NCBI RefSeq assembly: GCF_014649955.1
Contig: NZ_BMUA01000011.1
Location: 186,001-250,000 of the forward strand
Reading direction: 5' to 3'
DNA length: 64,000 nt
Source: Streptomyces violascens
GTDB lineage: Bacteria > Actinomycetota > Actinomycetes > Streptomycetales > Streptomycetaceae
This document shows, in pieces, positions 1 through 8,600 of this stretch. The translations under genes were made by a program, and so were the position numbers. Under the pieces are notes generated by a model. That model was not told where the DNA came from and did no database searches. It saw nothing but the letters and a program-made list of their open reading frames with translations. Numbering within the stretch: position 1 is the stretch's first letter; each line of letters opens with the position of its first letter.

Positions 1-495
1 CGGCGGGGCCGCGGGGACGGTCTCCCACCAGGCGGCGGGTTTGCGCGGTGCGGGCGGGGTTTCGGGCGGCTCCCAAGGCGCCCGGGGGCGCGGCGAGGCG
101 CTGGGTGCGGCGGGCGGCGCGGCGCGTTCCACCCTGGGTAAACCGGCCGGGTTCCGGCCGGCAACGCCCGAACCCGTCGGGGTGAGACCCGCCGAGTCCG
201 GACCCGTCACGCCCGAACCCGTCGCGTCGGGACCCACCACGTCCGAGGCCCCCGGGGGCGGACCCGCCGTCTCCGCGTCCTCCGCGCCCGAAGATCCCAG
301 CGGCTTCGCATCCGCCGCGGCCGAACCCACCGCGGCGGAACCCGCCGAGCCCGAACTCACCGTCCCCGAGGCCGAGTTGAAGCGGTCGTCGAGGCTGTCG
401 CGCGAACCGTCGGGACCGGCGTCCGGGACCGACTCGTCGTACAGCCGGTTCCACCAGTCGTCGTCCCGGGTCGGCCTCTCCCCCTGCTGGCTCAT
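1..495 (-). CDS. Hypothetical low-complexity protein, N-terminal part
   Basis: The gene reads leftwards and runs off the window, so only its first 165 codons are seen. It begins MSQQGERPTRDDDWWNRLYD, an acidic tryptophan-containing head, followed by more than 100 residues rich in Ala, Gly, Ser and Pro with degenerate TGSGV/GPD-like repeats. Near the edge comes a Pro-rich stretch (APWEPPETPPAPRKPAAWW). The start was chosen at the ATG preceded by AAGGG. No signal peptide or membrane segment is visible in this part. Disordered Pro/Ala heads like this are common in Streptomyces membrane or cell-envelope proteins whose folded part lies further on, but that is inference. The function is not recognised. 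Confidence 0.7.
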   Translation of the reverse strand, partial: MSQQGERPTRDDDWWNRLYDESVPDAGPDGSRDSLDDRFNSASGTVSSGSAGSAAVGSAAADAKPLGSSGAEDAETAGPPPGASDVVGPDATGSGVTGPDSAGLTPTGSGVAGRNPAGLPRVERAAPPAAPSASPRPRAPWEPPETPPAPRKPAAWWETVPAAPP

Positions 496-581
496 GCCCT
501 TATTGTCCACCGCCTGAGGCGTACGAAAACGGGGCATCGGGAAAATGTCCGCAACGCAGGAGCGGGGCGAGGAAAGCCGAA

Positions 582-627
582 GTCCGCCGGGCGGCCCCAC
601 CCCCCACGGGGAAGCCGCCCGGCGGAC
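582..627 (-). terminator. Strong hairpin downstream of the large subtilase gene
   Basis: A perfect 14-bp inverted repeat (GTCCGCCGGGCGGC and its complement at 582-595 and 614-627) with an 18-base loop begins 12 bases beyond the stop codon of the leftward subtilase gene. There is no U-run, as is usual for Streptomyces terminators. It separates the protease transcript from the leftward gene at the window edge. Confidence 0.75.
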
Positions 628-638
628 CGGCTGCGTGG

Positions 639-3600
639 CTAACGCACTGCGTATGCGTTCACCACGGTCTGGGTGACCGCATTGCCGTCGGCGTCGGTCA
701 GTTCGGCCTTCAGGGTCACGTTCTTGGCGGCGGCGCCCGCGTGGTTCACCGTCGCCGTCCAACTGCCGCCCTGCTGTGTGGACTTGGCCTCGGTCCAGGT
801 GGTGCCGCCGTCGTAGGAGTACGACAGCTTGGCCGAGACCAGGGCGGCCGGGGTGTAGCCCGCGTGCCCGGTGACGGTGAGGCCGATCTTCTGGCCGTCG
901 GCCGCCGGGACCGTCTTGAGGCCGTCCTCGGGGACGCCGTAGTGCGGGAAGAGCAGCGGAATGCCCTGCGAGTAGACGTGTCCGTCGAGGTGCGAGCGGA
1001 ACTTCCAGCTCGTGGTGACCTCCTGCGAGCGCTTCCACACCGCGCCGGAGGGGCCGATCTTCTGGTTGTCGCTGATCAGCTCGTACGCCGCGTCGTCCGC
1101 GGGGACGGTGAACACCCCCGACGGCCAGCCGCTGCTGTCGTAGTCCTGGCCGTTGCGGCGCAGGAGCAGCGAGCCGATGTCGCCGAACGAGCCCGGCTGG
1201 GCGCTGTGTTCGGAGTCGGCCCACATGCCGGGCGCGAAGCCGATCAGGTTGCCCTGGCGCTCGGCGGCGAGCAGCGGCCTGCCCCCGGCGTCGCGTCCGG
1301 CGTCGGGGCCGACGACCCCGTCGTACCAGCTCTCCTCGGTCTGCTTGCCCGGCTTGTAGGCCTTGGCCGGGGACAGCATGAACTCGCCGAAGGGGAAGCT
1401 GGACGAGACGAAGTGGTCCCAGGTGGTGCCGCCCGCCGTGTAGTACTCGGTGCGGGTGGAGGGGACGGCCACCAGGTCGATGCCGGAGACGCCGACCGGG
1501 CCGGCGCCGCTGGGCCGGTGGGCGGCGACGCCGTCGACGAAGTCGGCCGGTACGCCCATCGAGTGGTACGTGGACACGTTGCGGCCGAGCTGTCCGTCAC
1601 GCACCCGGTAGGTGTGGTCGGAGCCGAAGCCGCCGTCCTCCTGGAAGCCCAGGTTGTAGACGTAGCCGCTCTTCGCGGTGGCCTTCCAGCGCAGCGTCAC
1701 CGGCCCGTTGGAGAGCCGGCCTGCGAGCGCCTCGGCCTCGGCCGCCTCGACGGCGAGGGTCGGCAGCGAGCCCCCCGCGAAGCCGTACGTGGGCAGCCAG
1801 CGGCCGGCCGAGGGGCGGTGCACGACGAGCGCCTTGGCGCCCGCGGCCTTGGCGTCCCTGCCGAGGGTCAGGGCCGAGGCGTCGCCGTCCGGCACCGCGA
1901 CGAACGCGATCCTTCCGTTCACCCCGGCCGCCTTGAGCTCGTCCGGGGTGCCGTGACCCGCGTCGACGAGCGCCGCCTCGCCAGTGCCGTCGAGGTTGTC
2001 GGAGCCGAGGCTCGCGGTGAGCGGGTGCAGCTCGGGCCCGCCGACCGCGGAGAGGCTGTCGAACTGCGGGGCGTACGCGCGCCAGTAACTGCCGAACTCG
2101 AACTCGCCGGCACGGGCGCTGCCCTGGACGTCCGCGAAGTAGTCCTTGATCAGCCGGGAGCCGGTGATCGAGCCCGAGTGCAGCCACTGGCCGCCCCAGG
2201 AGCGGGCGAAGTCGAGGGTGGTGGTGCGGACTTCGCTCGGCCGGTCGGTCCTGACGGAGAGGCGGTGCGCGTTGCGGGCGTCGAGGACGAGGGTGGTGTC
2301 CTTCTTCAGGTCGAGCTGCGGGCGGCCGAGATAGCTGACGGAGCCGATGTTCGCGCCGGTCGCGTCTCCCGGGTCGGCCGAGGCGACGAACGAGGACACG
2401 AAGTAGGCGCCGGGGCGCAGCCGGTAGACCTGATCGGCGGCGCCCTCGTTGAAGCGGCGCTCGCCGGTCGCGGTGTCGGTGCCGATGACGTCGAGGGACG
2501 AGGGACCCGCGGCGGGCTTGCCCTGGCGGTCGACGAGCTTGACGCGCAGGGTGAGCGTCTCGGGCTCGACGTACAGCGAGAAGGGGGTGGACACCGTGAC
2601 GCCATGGGACGTGGCGAGCACGCGGCCGGTGATGTCGCCGTACTGGGCGGCCTTGAGGCGGGCGGTCGGGTCGACGGCGAGCGGCACCTTGACGGTGGCG
2701 CCGGCCGGAACGGTGACCGAGCCCGAACTCAACTTCACGACAAGGGAGTTGACGGCAGAGCCGTCGTTGCCGGTGACGCCCGCGACCTTGAGGTCGAGCT
2801 TCACGGGCCCGTCGCAGACGTTGGTGTAGGGCACGTCGACGGTGGTGCGGTCGCTCTTGTCCTGCGGCCAGTCGAAGGTGCCGGCCTGCACGGCGGGCGC
2901 GCCGAGGACCGTCTCGTCGATGGCGGCCTTGACGTCGAGCCGCCCGCCACCGGTCTCGCGCACGTCCCCCGGGATGTGGCTGTCGGCGGACGAGACGAGC
3001 GCCGCCTTGATCTGCTGCGCGGTCCAGTCGGGGTGGCGCTGCTTGACGATGGCGGCGGCGCCCGCGGCGTGCGGGGTGGCCATCGAAGTGCCGGACATCG
3101 TCCGGTACGCGTAGATGCCGCGGCCGCCCGCGTTGGCGGCCGAGATGCCGACGCCGGGGGCGGTGATCTCCGGCTTCGGGGTGTGCGTGAAGGGGGCCGG
3201 GCCGCGGCTGGAGAAGCTCGCGGTGGTGTCGTCGCGGTCGACGGCGCCGACGGTCAGGACGCCGGGCGCGCAGCCGGGCGAGGACACGGTGTTCAGGCTC
3301 GGCCCGGAGTTGCCGGCCGCGACGACGAACAGGGTGTGCGTGGCCTCGGTCGCGAGCTGCTGTGCCGCGGTGCTCATCGGGTCGGTGCAGTCGGTGGGGA
3401 CCGGACTGCCGAGCGACATCGAGACGACGTCGGCCTTGTTGTCGACGGCCCACTGCATTCCGGCGATGATCCATGAACTGTCGCCGGAGCCCGAGTCGTT
3501 GAGGACCTTCCCCACCAGGAGGCCGGTGCCGGGCGCGATGCCCTTCTTCTTGCCGTCGTCGGCCGCGCCCGAACCGCCGACCGTGGACGTGGTGTGGGTG

Positions 3601-4418
3601 CCGTGGCCCTGGCGGTCCTCGGTGTCGGGCGAGTCGGTGAAGTTCTTGGAGGCGGTGATGCGGCCCTTGAGATCGGGGTGTTCGGCGTCCACACCGGTGT
3701 CGAGGACGGCGACCTTGGTGCCCTTGCCGTCGTATCCGGCGGCCCAGGCGAGGTCGGCGCGTATCTGCTTGGCCGACCGGTCCAGGGAGGCCGTCACCTT
3801 CCGGTCGAGCCACAGCTTCTTGATTCCCGAACCGGCCGATCGCGTACGGGAGTTGGAGACGTCGGCCCACAGCCGGGCGGTCTTCGCCTTGTCCGCGGTC
3901 AGCGCCATGCCATGGACCGCGGGCAGGCTCAGCCCGGCCTTGGCGCCGCGCGGCACGGGCGGAGCCGACCTCGCCACGGCGGTGTCGTACACCGCGATGA
4001 GCGGAATCGTCTTGGTGTGCGCGTCGTCGTAGCCCTGGCGGATGAGCCCGGAGACGTTGAACAGCTCGTCGTCGACCTGCCCGGCGGCGAGCGCCCGAGC
4101 CGCGTCGCCGGGGTAGACGTACAGCTCTTTGCCCGACCGCCGGGTCTGGACGAGCGGTACGGAACCGTCCTCGCGCGGCAGGGCGGTGACGCCGGTGGGC
4201 GTGCCGGAGCCGTCCCTGCTCACCACGACCTTGTCGCCGGTGACCAGGGTGACGGTGGCCGGTGTCCCCGTGCTGCTCGCGGCGCTGCCGACGAGCGGTC
4301 TCTTGGCGGTTTCTGCAGTGTCGGCGGTCCGTGGCGCTGCCACGGACGGCGCCACCGCGGTGACGGCGAGGGCGGCGGTGGTCGCCACTCCCAGAGCCGT
4401 ACGCGATATCGGGCGCAT
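639..4418 (-). CDS. Secreted subtilisin-like S8 serine peptidase (large, multidomain)
   Basis: A 1259-residue secreted protease. Residues 1-30 are a signal peptide (MRPISRTALG then a hydrophobic Ala/Val stretch ending VAAPR). A propeptide-like region follows to about 220. The S8 catalytic domain spans about 230-500 with Asp240 in VAVLDTGVD, His272 in GHGTH, oxyanion Asn370 in AAGNSG and Ser445 in GTSMATPH. The C-terminal 750 residues are beta-rich and include a protease-associated-like segment (around GRIAFVAVP...AKALVVHRPS). The end (SAKLSYSYDGGTTWTEA) resembles an Ig-like or accessory domain. The start is the ATG preceded by GGGGAG, and longer in-frame upstream sequence lacks a signal peptide. 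It should degrade extracellular protein. It is divergent from a helix-turn-helix regulator gene that could control it. Confidence 0.93.
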   Translation of the reverse strand: MRPISRTALGVATTAALAVTAVAPSVAAPRTADTAETAKRPLVGSAASSTGTPATVTLVTGDKVVVSRDGSGTPTGVTALPREDGSVPLVQTRRSGKELYVYPGDAARALAAGQVDDELFNVSGLIRQGYDDAHTKTIPLIAVYDTAVARSAPPVPRGAKAGLSLPAVHGMALTADKAKTARLWADVSNSRTRSAGSGIKKLWLDRKVTASLDRSAKQIRADLAWAAGYDGKGTKVAVLDTGVDAEHPDLKGRITASKNFTDSPDTEDRQGHGTHTTSTVGGSGAADDGKKKGIAPGTGLLVGKVLNDSGSGDSSWIIAGMQWAVDNKADVVSMSLGSPVPTDCTDPMSTAAQQLATEATHTLFVVAAGNSGPSLNTVSSPGCAPGVLTVGAVDRDDTTASFSSRGPAPFTHTPKPEITAPGVGISAANAGGRGIYAYRTMSGTSMATPHAAGAAAIVKQRHPDWTAQQIKAALVSSADSHIPGDVRETGGGRLDVKAAIDETVLGAPAVQAGTFDWPQDKSDRTTVDVPYTNVCDGPVKLDLKVAGVTGNDGSAVNSLVVKLSSGSVTVPAGATVKVPLAVDPTARLKAAQYGDITGRVLATSHGVTVSTPFSLYVEPETLTLRVKLVDRQGKPAAGPSSLDVIGTDTATGERRFNEGAADQVYRLRPGAYFVSSFVASADPGDATGANIGSVSYLGRPQLDLKKDTTLVLDARNAHRLSVRTDRPSEVRTTTLDFARSWGGQWLHSGSITGSRLIKDYFADVQGSARAGEFEFGSYWRAYAPQFDSLSAVGGPELHPLTASLGSDNLDGTGEAALVDAGHGTPDELKAAGVNGRIAFVAVPDGDASALTLGRDAKAAGAKALVVHRPSAGRWLPTYGFAGGSLPTLAVEAAEAEALAGRLSNGPVTLRWKATAKSGYVYNLGFQEDGGFGSDHTYRVRDGQLGRNVSTYHSMGVPADFVDGVAAHRPSGAGPVGVSGIDLVAVPSTRTEYYTAGGTTWDHFVSSSFPFGEFMLSPAKAYKPGKQTEESWYDGVVGPDAGRDAGGRPLLAAERQGNLIGFAPGMWADSEHSAQPGSFGDIGSLLLRRNGQDYDSSGWPSGVFTVPADDAAYELISDNQKIGPSGAVWKRSQEVTTSWKFRSHLDGHVYSQGIPLLFPHYGVPEDGLKTVPAADGQKIGLTVTGHAGYTPAALVSAKLSYSYDGGTTWTEAKSTQQGGSWTATVNHAGAAAKNVTLKAELTDADGNAVTQTVVNAYAVR

Positions 4419-4608
4419 CGCTCTCCCCAGGTGAATCCGGAACAAAAGACACCGCGCCCCCAAAGAACGCACATGCCCTGTATCCGGAGGCTGTTGGTGC
4501 TGCGGTGGCTCGACATTGGCAGAGCGACGGGAGATACGGGGATGATGTTGTGAGGCGGGTTTGCGCCGGGGCGGTTTCCCGCCACCGCGCAGCTGAGGGA
4601 GGCGGTCC
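4419..4608. promoter_or_regulatory. Divergent promoter region between subtilase and HTH regulator
   Basis: A 190-base divergent gap that must hold both promoters. An inverted repeat GGCGGG-N18-CCCGCC (4554-4559 and 4578-4583) lies just upstream of the regulator start and could be an operator, though GC-rich repeats of this length are not rare in such DNA. No clear -10/-35 pair was identified. Confidence 0.4.
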
Positions 4609-5592
4609 GTGGTGCTGGGAGCGATAGGTCTCGACGAGACGCAGGAGTCGGCGTACCGCGCCCTGGTCGCGGTCGGCGCGGCCGAGGTGAGCGACCTCGC
4701 GCACCGGCTCGCGCTGCCCGAGAACGAGACCGAGCGCGCGCTGCGCCGCCTGGAGCGCCAGGGCCTGGCCGCCCAGTCCTCGGCGCGCACCGGGCGCTGG
4801 GTGGCGGCCCCGCCCGGCGTCGCGCTCGGCGCGCTGCTCACCCAGCAGCGCCACGAGCTGGACCAGGCCGAGCTGGCGGCGGCGCTGCTCGCCGCGGAGT
4901 ACCGTGCCGAGGCCGCCGAGCCGGCCGTGCACGACCTCGTCGAGGTGGTGACCGGCGCGAGCGCGGTCGCCCACCGCTTCCACCAGTTGCAGCTGGGCGC
5001 GGCCGAGGAGGTGTGCGCGCTGGTGACGGGCAAGCCGGTCGCGGTCACCGGGATGGACAACGAGTCCGAGGAGCGGGCCTCGATCCGCGGGGTCGCCTAC
5101 CGGGTGGTGATCGAGCGCGAGGTGCTCTCGCTGCCCGCCGGAATCGTCGAGCTGTCCGCGGCGCTCGGCCGCGACGAGCAGGTGCGGACGGTGGACCGGG
5201 TGCCGACCAAGCTCGTCGTGGCGGACCGCAGCCTCGCGATGGTGCCGCTGACCGGCCGGGGCGCCGAGCCGGCCGCGCTCGTGGTGCACGCCAGCGGGCT
5301 GCTCGAATCGCTGATGGGCCTCTTCGAGGCGGTGTGGAAGGACGCACTGCCGCTGCGGCTGGGCGGCGCGGGCCGCGGCATCGTCGAGGAGGCGCACGGC
5401 CCGGACGCGACCGACCTGGAGATCCTGTCGCTGCTGCTCGCCGGGATGACGGACGCCAGCGCCGCCAAGCAGCTGGAGCTCGGCCTGCGGACCGTGCAGC
5501 GCCGGGTCAAGGGCCTGATGGAGCTCACCGGGGTCACCACCCGCCTCCAGCTGGGCTGGCACGCGTACGAGCGGGGCTGGGTGGCCCGCTGA
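4609..5592 (+). CDS. Helix-turn-helix transcriptional regulator (TrmB-like N-terminus, LuxR-type C-terminus)
   Basis: A 327-residue cytoplasmic protein. Residues 1-65 form a winged-helix module of the TrmB type (LDETQESAYRALVAVGAAEV...RALRRLERQGLA). A central domain of about 180 residues follows and may sense a ligand. The C-terminal 60 residues (DLEILSLLLAGMTDASAAKQ...TVQRRVKGLMELTGV) match a LuxR/GerE-type helix-turn-helix. The GTG start follows GGGAGG. The gene is divergent from the large subtilase and is probably monocistronic. Such TrmB/LuxR hybrids are widespread in Streptomyces beside secreted-enzyme genes, so control of the protease is a reasonable inference, not shown. Confidence 0.8.
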   Translation: MVLGAIGLDETQESAYRALVAVGAAEVSDLAHRLALPENETERALRRLERQGLAAQSSARTGRWVAAPPGVALGALLTQQRHELDQAELAAALLAAEYRAEAAEPAVHDLVEVVTGASAVAHRFHQLQLGAAEEVCALVTGKPVAVTGMDNESEERASIRGVAYRVVIEREVLSLPAGIVELSAALGRDEQVRTVDRVPTKLVVADRSLAMVPLTGRGAEPAALVVHASGLLESLMGLFEAVWKDALPLRLGGAGRGIVEEAHGPDATDLEILSLLLAGMTDASAAKQLELGLRTVQRRVKGLMELTGVTTRLQLGWHAYERGWVAR

Positions 5593-5650
5593 GCGCTGCC
5601 GCGAGGGGCCCGGGACTGCGGGAACGGGCGGTTTCCTGCACCCTTGGCAG

Positions 5651-6133
5651 ATGGGCGTGTGGCAGCTCCTCGCGGTCGGGACGGTGATGCTGACGGGCCT
5701 GTGCGGCGTCCTCGTCCCGGGCGTCCCCGGGCAGGCGATCGTGTGGGCCGCCGCCGCATGGTGGGCGCTCGACGACACCACCGCGGCCGCCTGGGGCGTC
5801 CTGGCGGGGGCCACCGGTGTGCTCCTGCTGAACCAGGCCCTGCGGCCCTTCCTGCCCGCCCGCCGCTTCAAAGCGGCCGGAGTGGCCAGGAGGTCGGTCC
5901 TCGTCGCGGGCGCGGCCGCCGTCGCGGGGTTCTTCGTGCTGCCCGTGGTGGGCGGGATCGCCGGGTTCGTCGGCGGGCTCTACGGCGCGGAACGGGTACG
6001 CCTCGGCAGCCGCGGGGACGCCTTGGCCTCGGCCCGTACGGTCCTTCGCGCGGGCGGCTACTCGGTGATGGCCGAGCTCTTCGCCTGCCTGCTCGTGGTC
6101 GGGGCGTGGCTGGGCGCCGTGATCTGGGGCTGA
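5651..6133 (+). CDS. DUF456-family small membrane protein
   Basis: A 160-residue, very hydrophobic protein with about four membrane segments. It has the Gly/Pro-rich signature of DUF456 proteins (GVLVPGVPGQAIVWAAAAWW near the N-terminus and FVLPVVGGIAGFVGG in the middle). The function of the family is unknown. The gene follows the regulator gene by 58 bases and precedes the PPOX-type gene by 69 bases, so weak co-transcription is possible. No regulatory site was recognised. Confidence 0.8.
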   Translation: MGVWQLLAVGTVMLTGLCGVLVPGVPGQAIVWAAAAWWALDDTTAAAWGVLAGATGVLLLNQALRPFLPARRFKAAGVARRSVLVAGAAAVAGFFVLPVVGGIAGFVGGLYGAERVRLGSRGDALASARTVLRAGGYSVMAELFACLLVVGAWLGAVIWG

Positions 6134-6202
6134 GCGCCCGGCCGCAGGATCTGGGTCCACGGCCCGATGACGGGGTGGTGGCGGGCGTGTGAGGGTGGCC
6201 GC

Positions 6203-6568
6203 ATGACGGGATTCAGCGAGGCGGAACGCACGTATCTCAAGAGCCAGCGCCTCGGGCGGCTCGCCACCGTGGACGGGAACGGCCAGCCGCAGGCCAACCC
6301 CGTCGGGTTCTTCCCGCAGGACGACGGGACGATCCTCATCGGCGGGTACGCCCTTGGCACCACCAAGAAGTGGCGCAACCTCCAGGGCAACCCGAAGGCG
6401 GCCCTGGTGGTCGACGATGTCGTGAGCGTACGGCCGTGGAAGGTGCGCGGGGTCGAGATCCGCGGAGTGGCCGAACTCCTCACCGGCGCCCACGAGTTGG
6501 GCCCGCACTTCAGTGAGGAGCTCATCCGCATCCACCCGCACAAGATCCACAGCTGGGGTCTCGGCTAG
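6203..6568 (+). CDS. PPOX-class F420-dependent oxidoreductase-like protein
   Basis: A 121-residue split-barrel flavin/deazaflavin-binding protein. The sequence GRLATVDGNGQPQANPVGFF followed by GTTKKWRNLQGNPKAALVVDD is typical of the actinobacterial PPOX/FDOR-B group, many of which bind F420 and reduce small substrates. The ATG at 6203 was chosen over an ATG 36 bases earlier because the family normally begins right before the helix FSEAERTYL. The stop codon lies only 6 bases from the stop of the convergent asnB gene, so the two transcripts almost certainly overlap. The substrate cannot be told from sequence. Confidence 0.85.
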   Translation: MTGFSEAERTYLKSQRLGRLATVDGNGQPQANPVGFFPQDDGTILIGGYALGTTKKWRNLQGNPKAALVVDDVVSVRPWKVRGVEIRGVAELLTGAHELGPHFSEELIRIHPHKIHSWGLG

Positions 6569-6574
6569 GGGGCC

Positions 6575-8416
6575 TTACGCCGTCTTCAGCTCCGGCTTGT
6601 ACAGGTCGAGCCAGATCGCCAGGTCGAGCGTGCGCTCCAGGCCGCGGCGCGACGCCTGGTGGATCTGCGGGGCGCTCACCTCGGCGGCCCGGCGCAGGCC
6701 GTCCCGGTCGATGAGGTCGAAGACCGGGTGCGAGGGCCGGGCCAGCAGGTCCTTGGCGTGGCCCTGGAGGGCGATGGCGTACTTCGGGTCCTGCGTGGAC
6801 GGGTACGGGCTCTTGACCCGGTCGTACACGGACTGCGGGATGACGTCCTTGGCCGCCTCGCGCAGCAGGCTCTTCTCGCGGCCGTCGAAGGACTTCACCG
6901 ACCAGGGCGCGTTGTATACGTACTCGACGAGCCGGTGGTCGCAGAACGGCACCCGCACTTCGAGCCCGACGGCCATGCTCGCGCGGTCCTTGCGGTCGAG
7001 CAGGACGCGCACGAAGCGGGTCAGGTGGAGGTAGCAGATCTTGCGCATCCGGTACTCGAAGTCGCTCTCGCCGTCCAGGCGCTGGATGCCGGCGACGGCG
7101 GTGTCGTAGGAATCCTTGACATAGGCGGGGACGTTCAGCGCGGCCGCGAGGTCGGGGCGCAGCAGGCCGGAGTCGTCGCCGAACTGCTCGGCGAACCTGA
7201 CGAGCCAGGGGAAGGTGTCGGCGCTTCGGGCCTCCTCGTCGAAGAACTGCTTGTAGCCGCCGAAGACCTCGTCCGCGGACTCGCCGGACAGGGCGACCGT
7301 GGAGTGTTCGCGGATCGACTTGAACAGCAGGTAGAGCGAGGTGTCCATGTCGCCGAAGCCCATGGGGATGTCGCGGGCCCGGATGACCTTGGCGCGCACC
7401 TCGGGGTCGGCGAGCGACTGGGCGTCCAGGACGATGTCCTGATGGATCGTGCCGGAGCCGCGGGCCACGTCGTGGACGTAGGGGGTGTCGGGGGTGGCGC
7501 GGAGTTCGTCGGCGACGAAGTTCTCGGTCTGGCCGACGAAGTCCACGGCGAAGCTGCGCACCTGCTGGCCCACTTCGCCGAGCTGGCGGGCGGCGAGCGC
7601 GGTCAGCGCGGAGGAGTCGAGACCGCCGGAGAGCAGCATGCAGCGCGGCACGTCGGCGACGAGCTGGCGCCGGACGATGTCGTCGAGCAGCTCGCGGACG
7701 TGGGCGATGCTGGTGGCGCGGTCGTCCTCGTGCGGGCGGGTTTCGAGCGACCAGTAGGTGTGGGTGCGCAGGCCGCCGCGGTCGAGAGTGACGACGGTGC
7801 CGGGCTCGACCTCCTTCATGCCGTCCCACACGGCGTGGCCGGGCGTCTTGACGAAGGTGAACAGCTCGCGCAGGCCGTCGAGCGAGACCGAGCGGCCGGC
7901 CAGCGGGTTGGCGAGGATCGCCTTGGGCTCGGAGCCGAAGAGCACGCCGTCGGCGGTCTCGTAGTAGTAGAAGGGCTTGATGCCCATCCGGTCGCGGATC
8001 ATGACGAGGCGCTGGACGCGCTCGTCCCAGATCGCGAAGGCGTACATGCCGTTGAGGCGTTCGGCGACGGCCTCGCCCCATTCGAGGTAGCCGTGCAGGA
8101 CGACCTCGGTGTCGGAGTCGGTGGTGAACCGGTGCCCGCGGGCGACGAGTTCGGCCCTCAGCTCGGTGAAGTTGTAGGCCTCGCCCGAGTAGACGAGGAC
8201 GACGGCCTTGCCGTCCGCTTCGACGGTCATGGGCTGGCGCCCGCCCGGAAGGTCGATGATGGCGAGCCTGCGGTGGCCGAGAGCGGCCGGGCCGTCGGCC
8301 CAGACGCCGCGGTCGTCGGGACCGCGGCATTCCATCGTCTCGGTCATCGCGTTCAGGGTGTCCCGCTCGGCGCGCAGTTCACGGTCGAAGGAGATCCAGC
8401 CGGTGATGCCACACAT
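6575..8416 (-). CDS. asnB: Asparagine synthase (glutamine-hydrolysing)
   Basis: A 613-residue two-domain enzyme making asparagine from aspartate, ATP and glutamine. Met is followed by Cys2 (MCGITGW), the nucleophile of the N-terminal class II glutaminase domain (about 1-200, with RGPDD and GHRRLAIID). The synthetase domain has the PP-loop SGGLDSS at 263-269. The ATG follows AGGAGG at ideal spacing. Upstream, CCGGCCGG at 8438-8445 pairs with CCGGCCG at 8461-8467, a hairpin in the likely 5' leader. No lasso or antibiotic genes adjoin it, so the role is probably primary amide metabolism, although amidotransferases of this fold also modify cell-wall or secondary metabolites. Confidence 0.93.
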   Translation of the reverse strand: MCGITGWISFDRELRAERDTLNAMTETMECRGPDDRGVWADGPAALGHRRLAIIDLPGGRQPMTVEADGKAVVLVYSGEAYNFTELRAELVARGHRFTTDSDTEVVLHGYLEWGEAVAERLNGMYAFAIWDERVQRLVMIRDRMGIKPFYYYETADGVLFGSEPKAILANPLAGRSVSLDGLRELFTFVKTPGHAVWDGMKEVEPGTVVTLDRGGLRTHTYWSLETRPHEDDRATSIAHVRELLDDIVRRQLVADVPRCMLLSGGLDSSALTALAARQLGEVGQQVRSFAVDFVGQTENFVADELRATPDTPYVHDVARGSGTIHQDIVLDAQSLADPEVRAKVIRARDIPMGFGDMDTSLYLLFKSIREHSTVALSGESADEVFGGYKQFFDEEARSADTFPWLVRFAEQFGDDSGLLRPDLAAALNVPAYVKDSYDTAVAGIQRLDGESDFEYRMRKICYLHLTRFVRVLLDRKDRASMAVGLEVRVPFCDHRLVEYVYNAPWSVKSFDGREKSLLREAAKDVIPQSVYDRVKSPYPSTQDPKYAIALQGHAKDLLARPSHPVFDLIDRDGLRRAAEVSAPQIHQASRRGLERTLDLAIWLDLYKPELKTA

Positions 8417-8600
8417 GGTGCCTCCTGCTTGGCCTGTCCGGCCGGAGGGGGGACGTACCGCCGGCCGAATCAGATGTATTGAGCAACTACCTACCTCTCG
8501 ATCGTGTTCCTCGGCAGGCGGTCCGTCAACATGGGCGTAACACCGGTGGCTTGAACGCACCGCTTAGTCGGCCGGGAACGTATGCGGAACGAGGCCTCCT

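Noticed and set aside
741..3476. Long plus-strand frame (911 codons) opposite the large subtilase
   Set aside because: It is an antisense shadow: Arg/Gly/Val-rich composition without domains, while the minus strand has a complete signal peptide and catalytic triad.
4419..5060. N-terminal extension of the large subtilase on the minus strand
   Set aside because: The extension lacks an SD, overlaps the divergent regulator gene, and would place the signal peptide internally.
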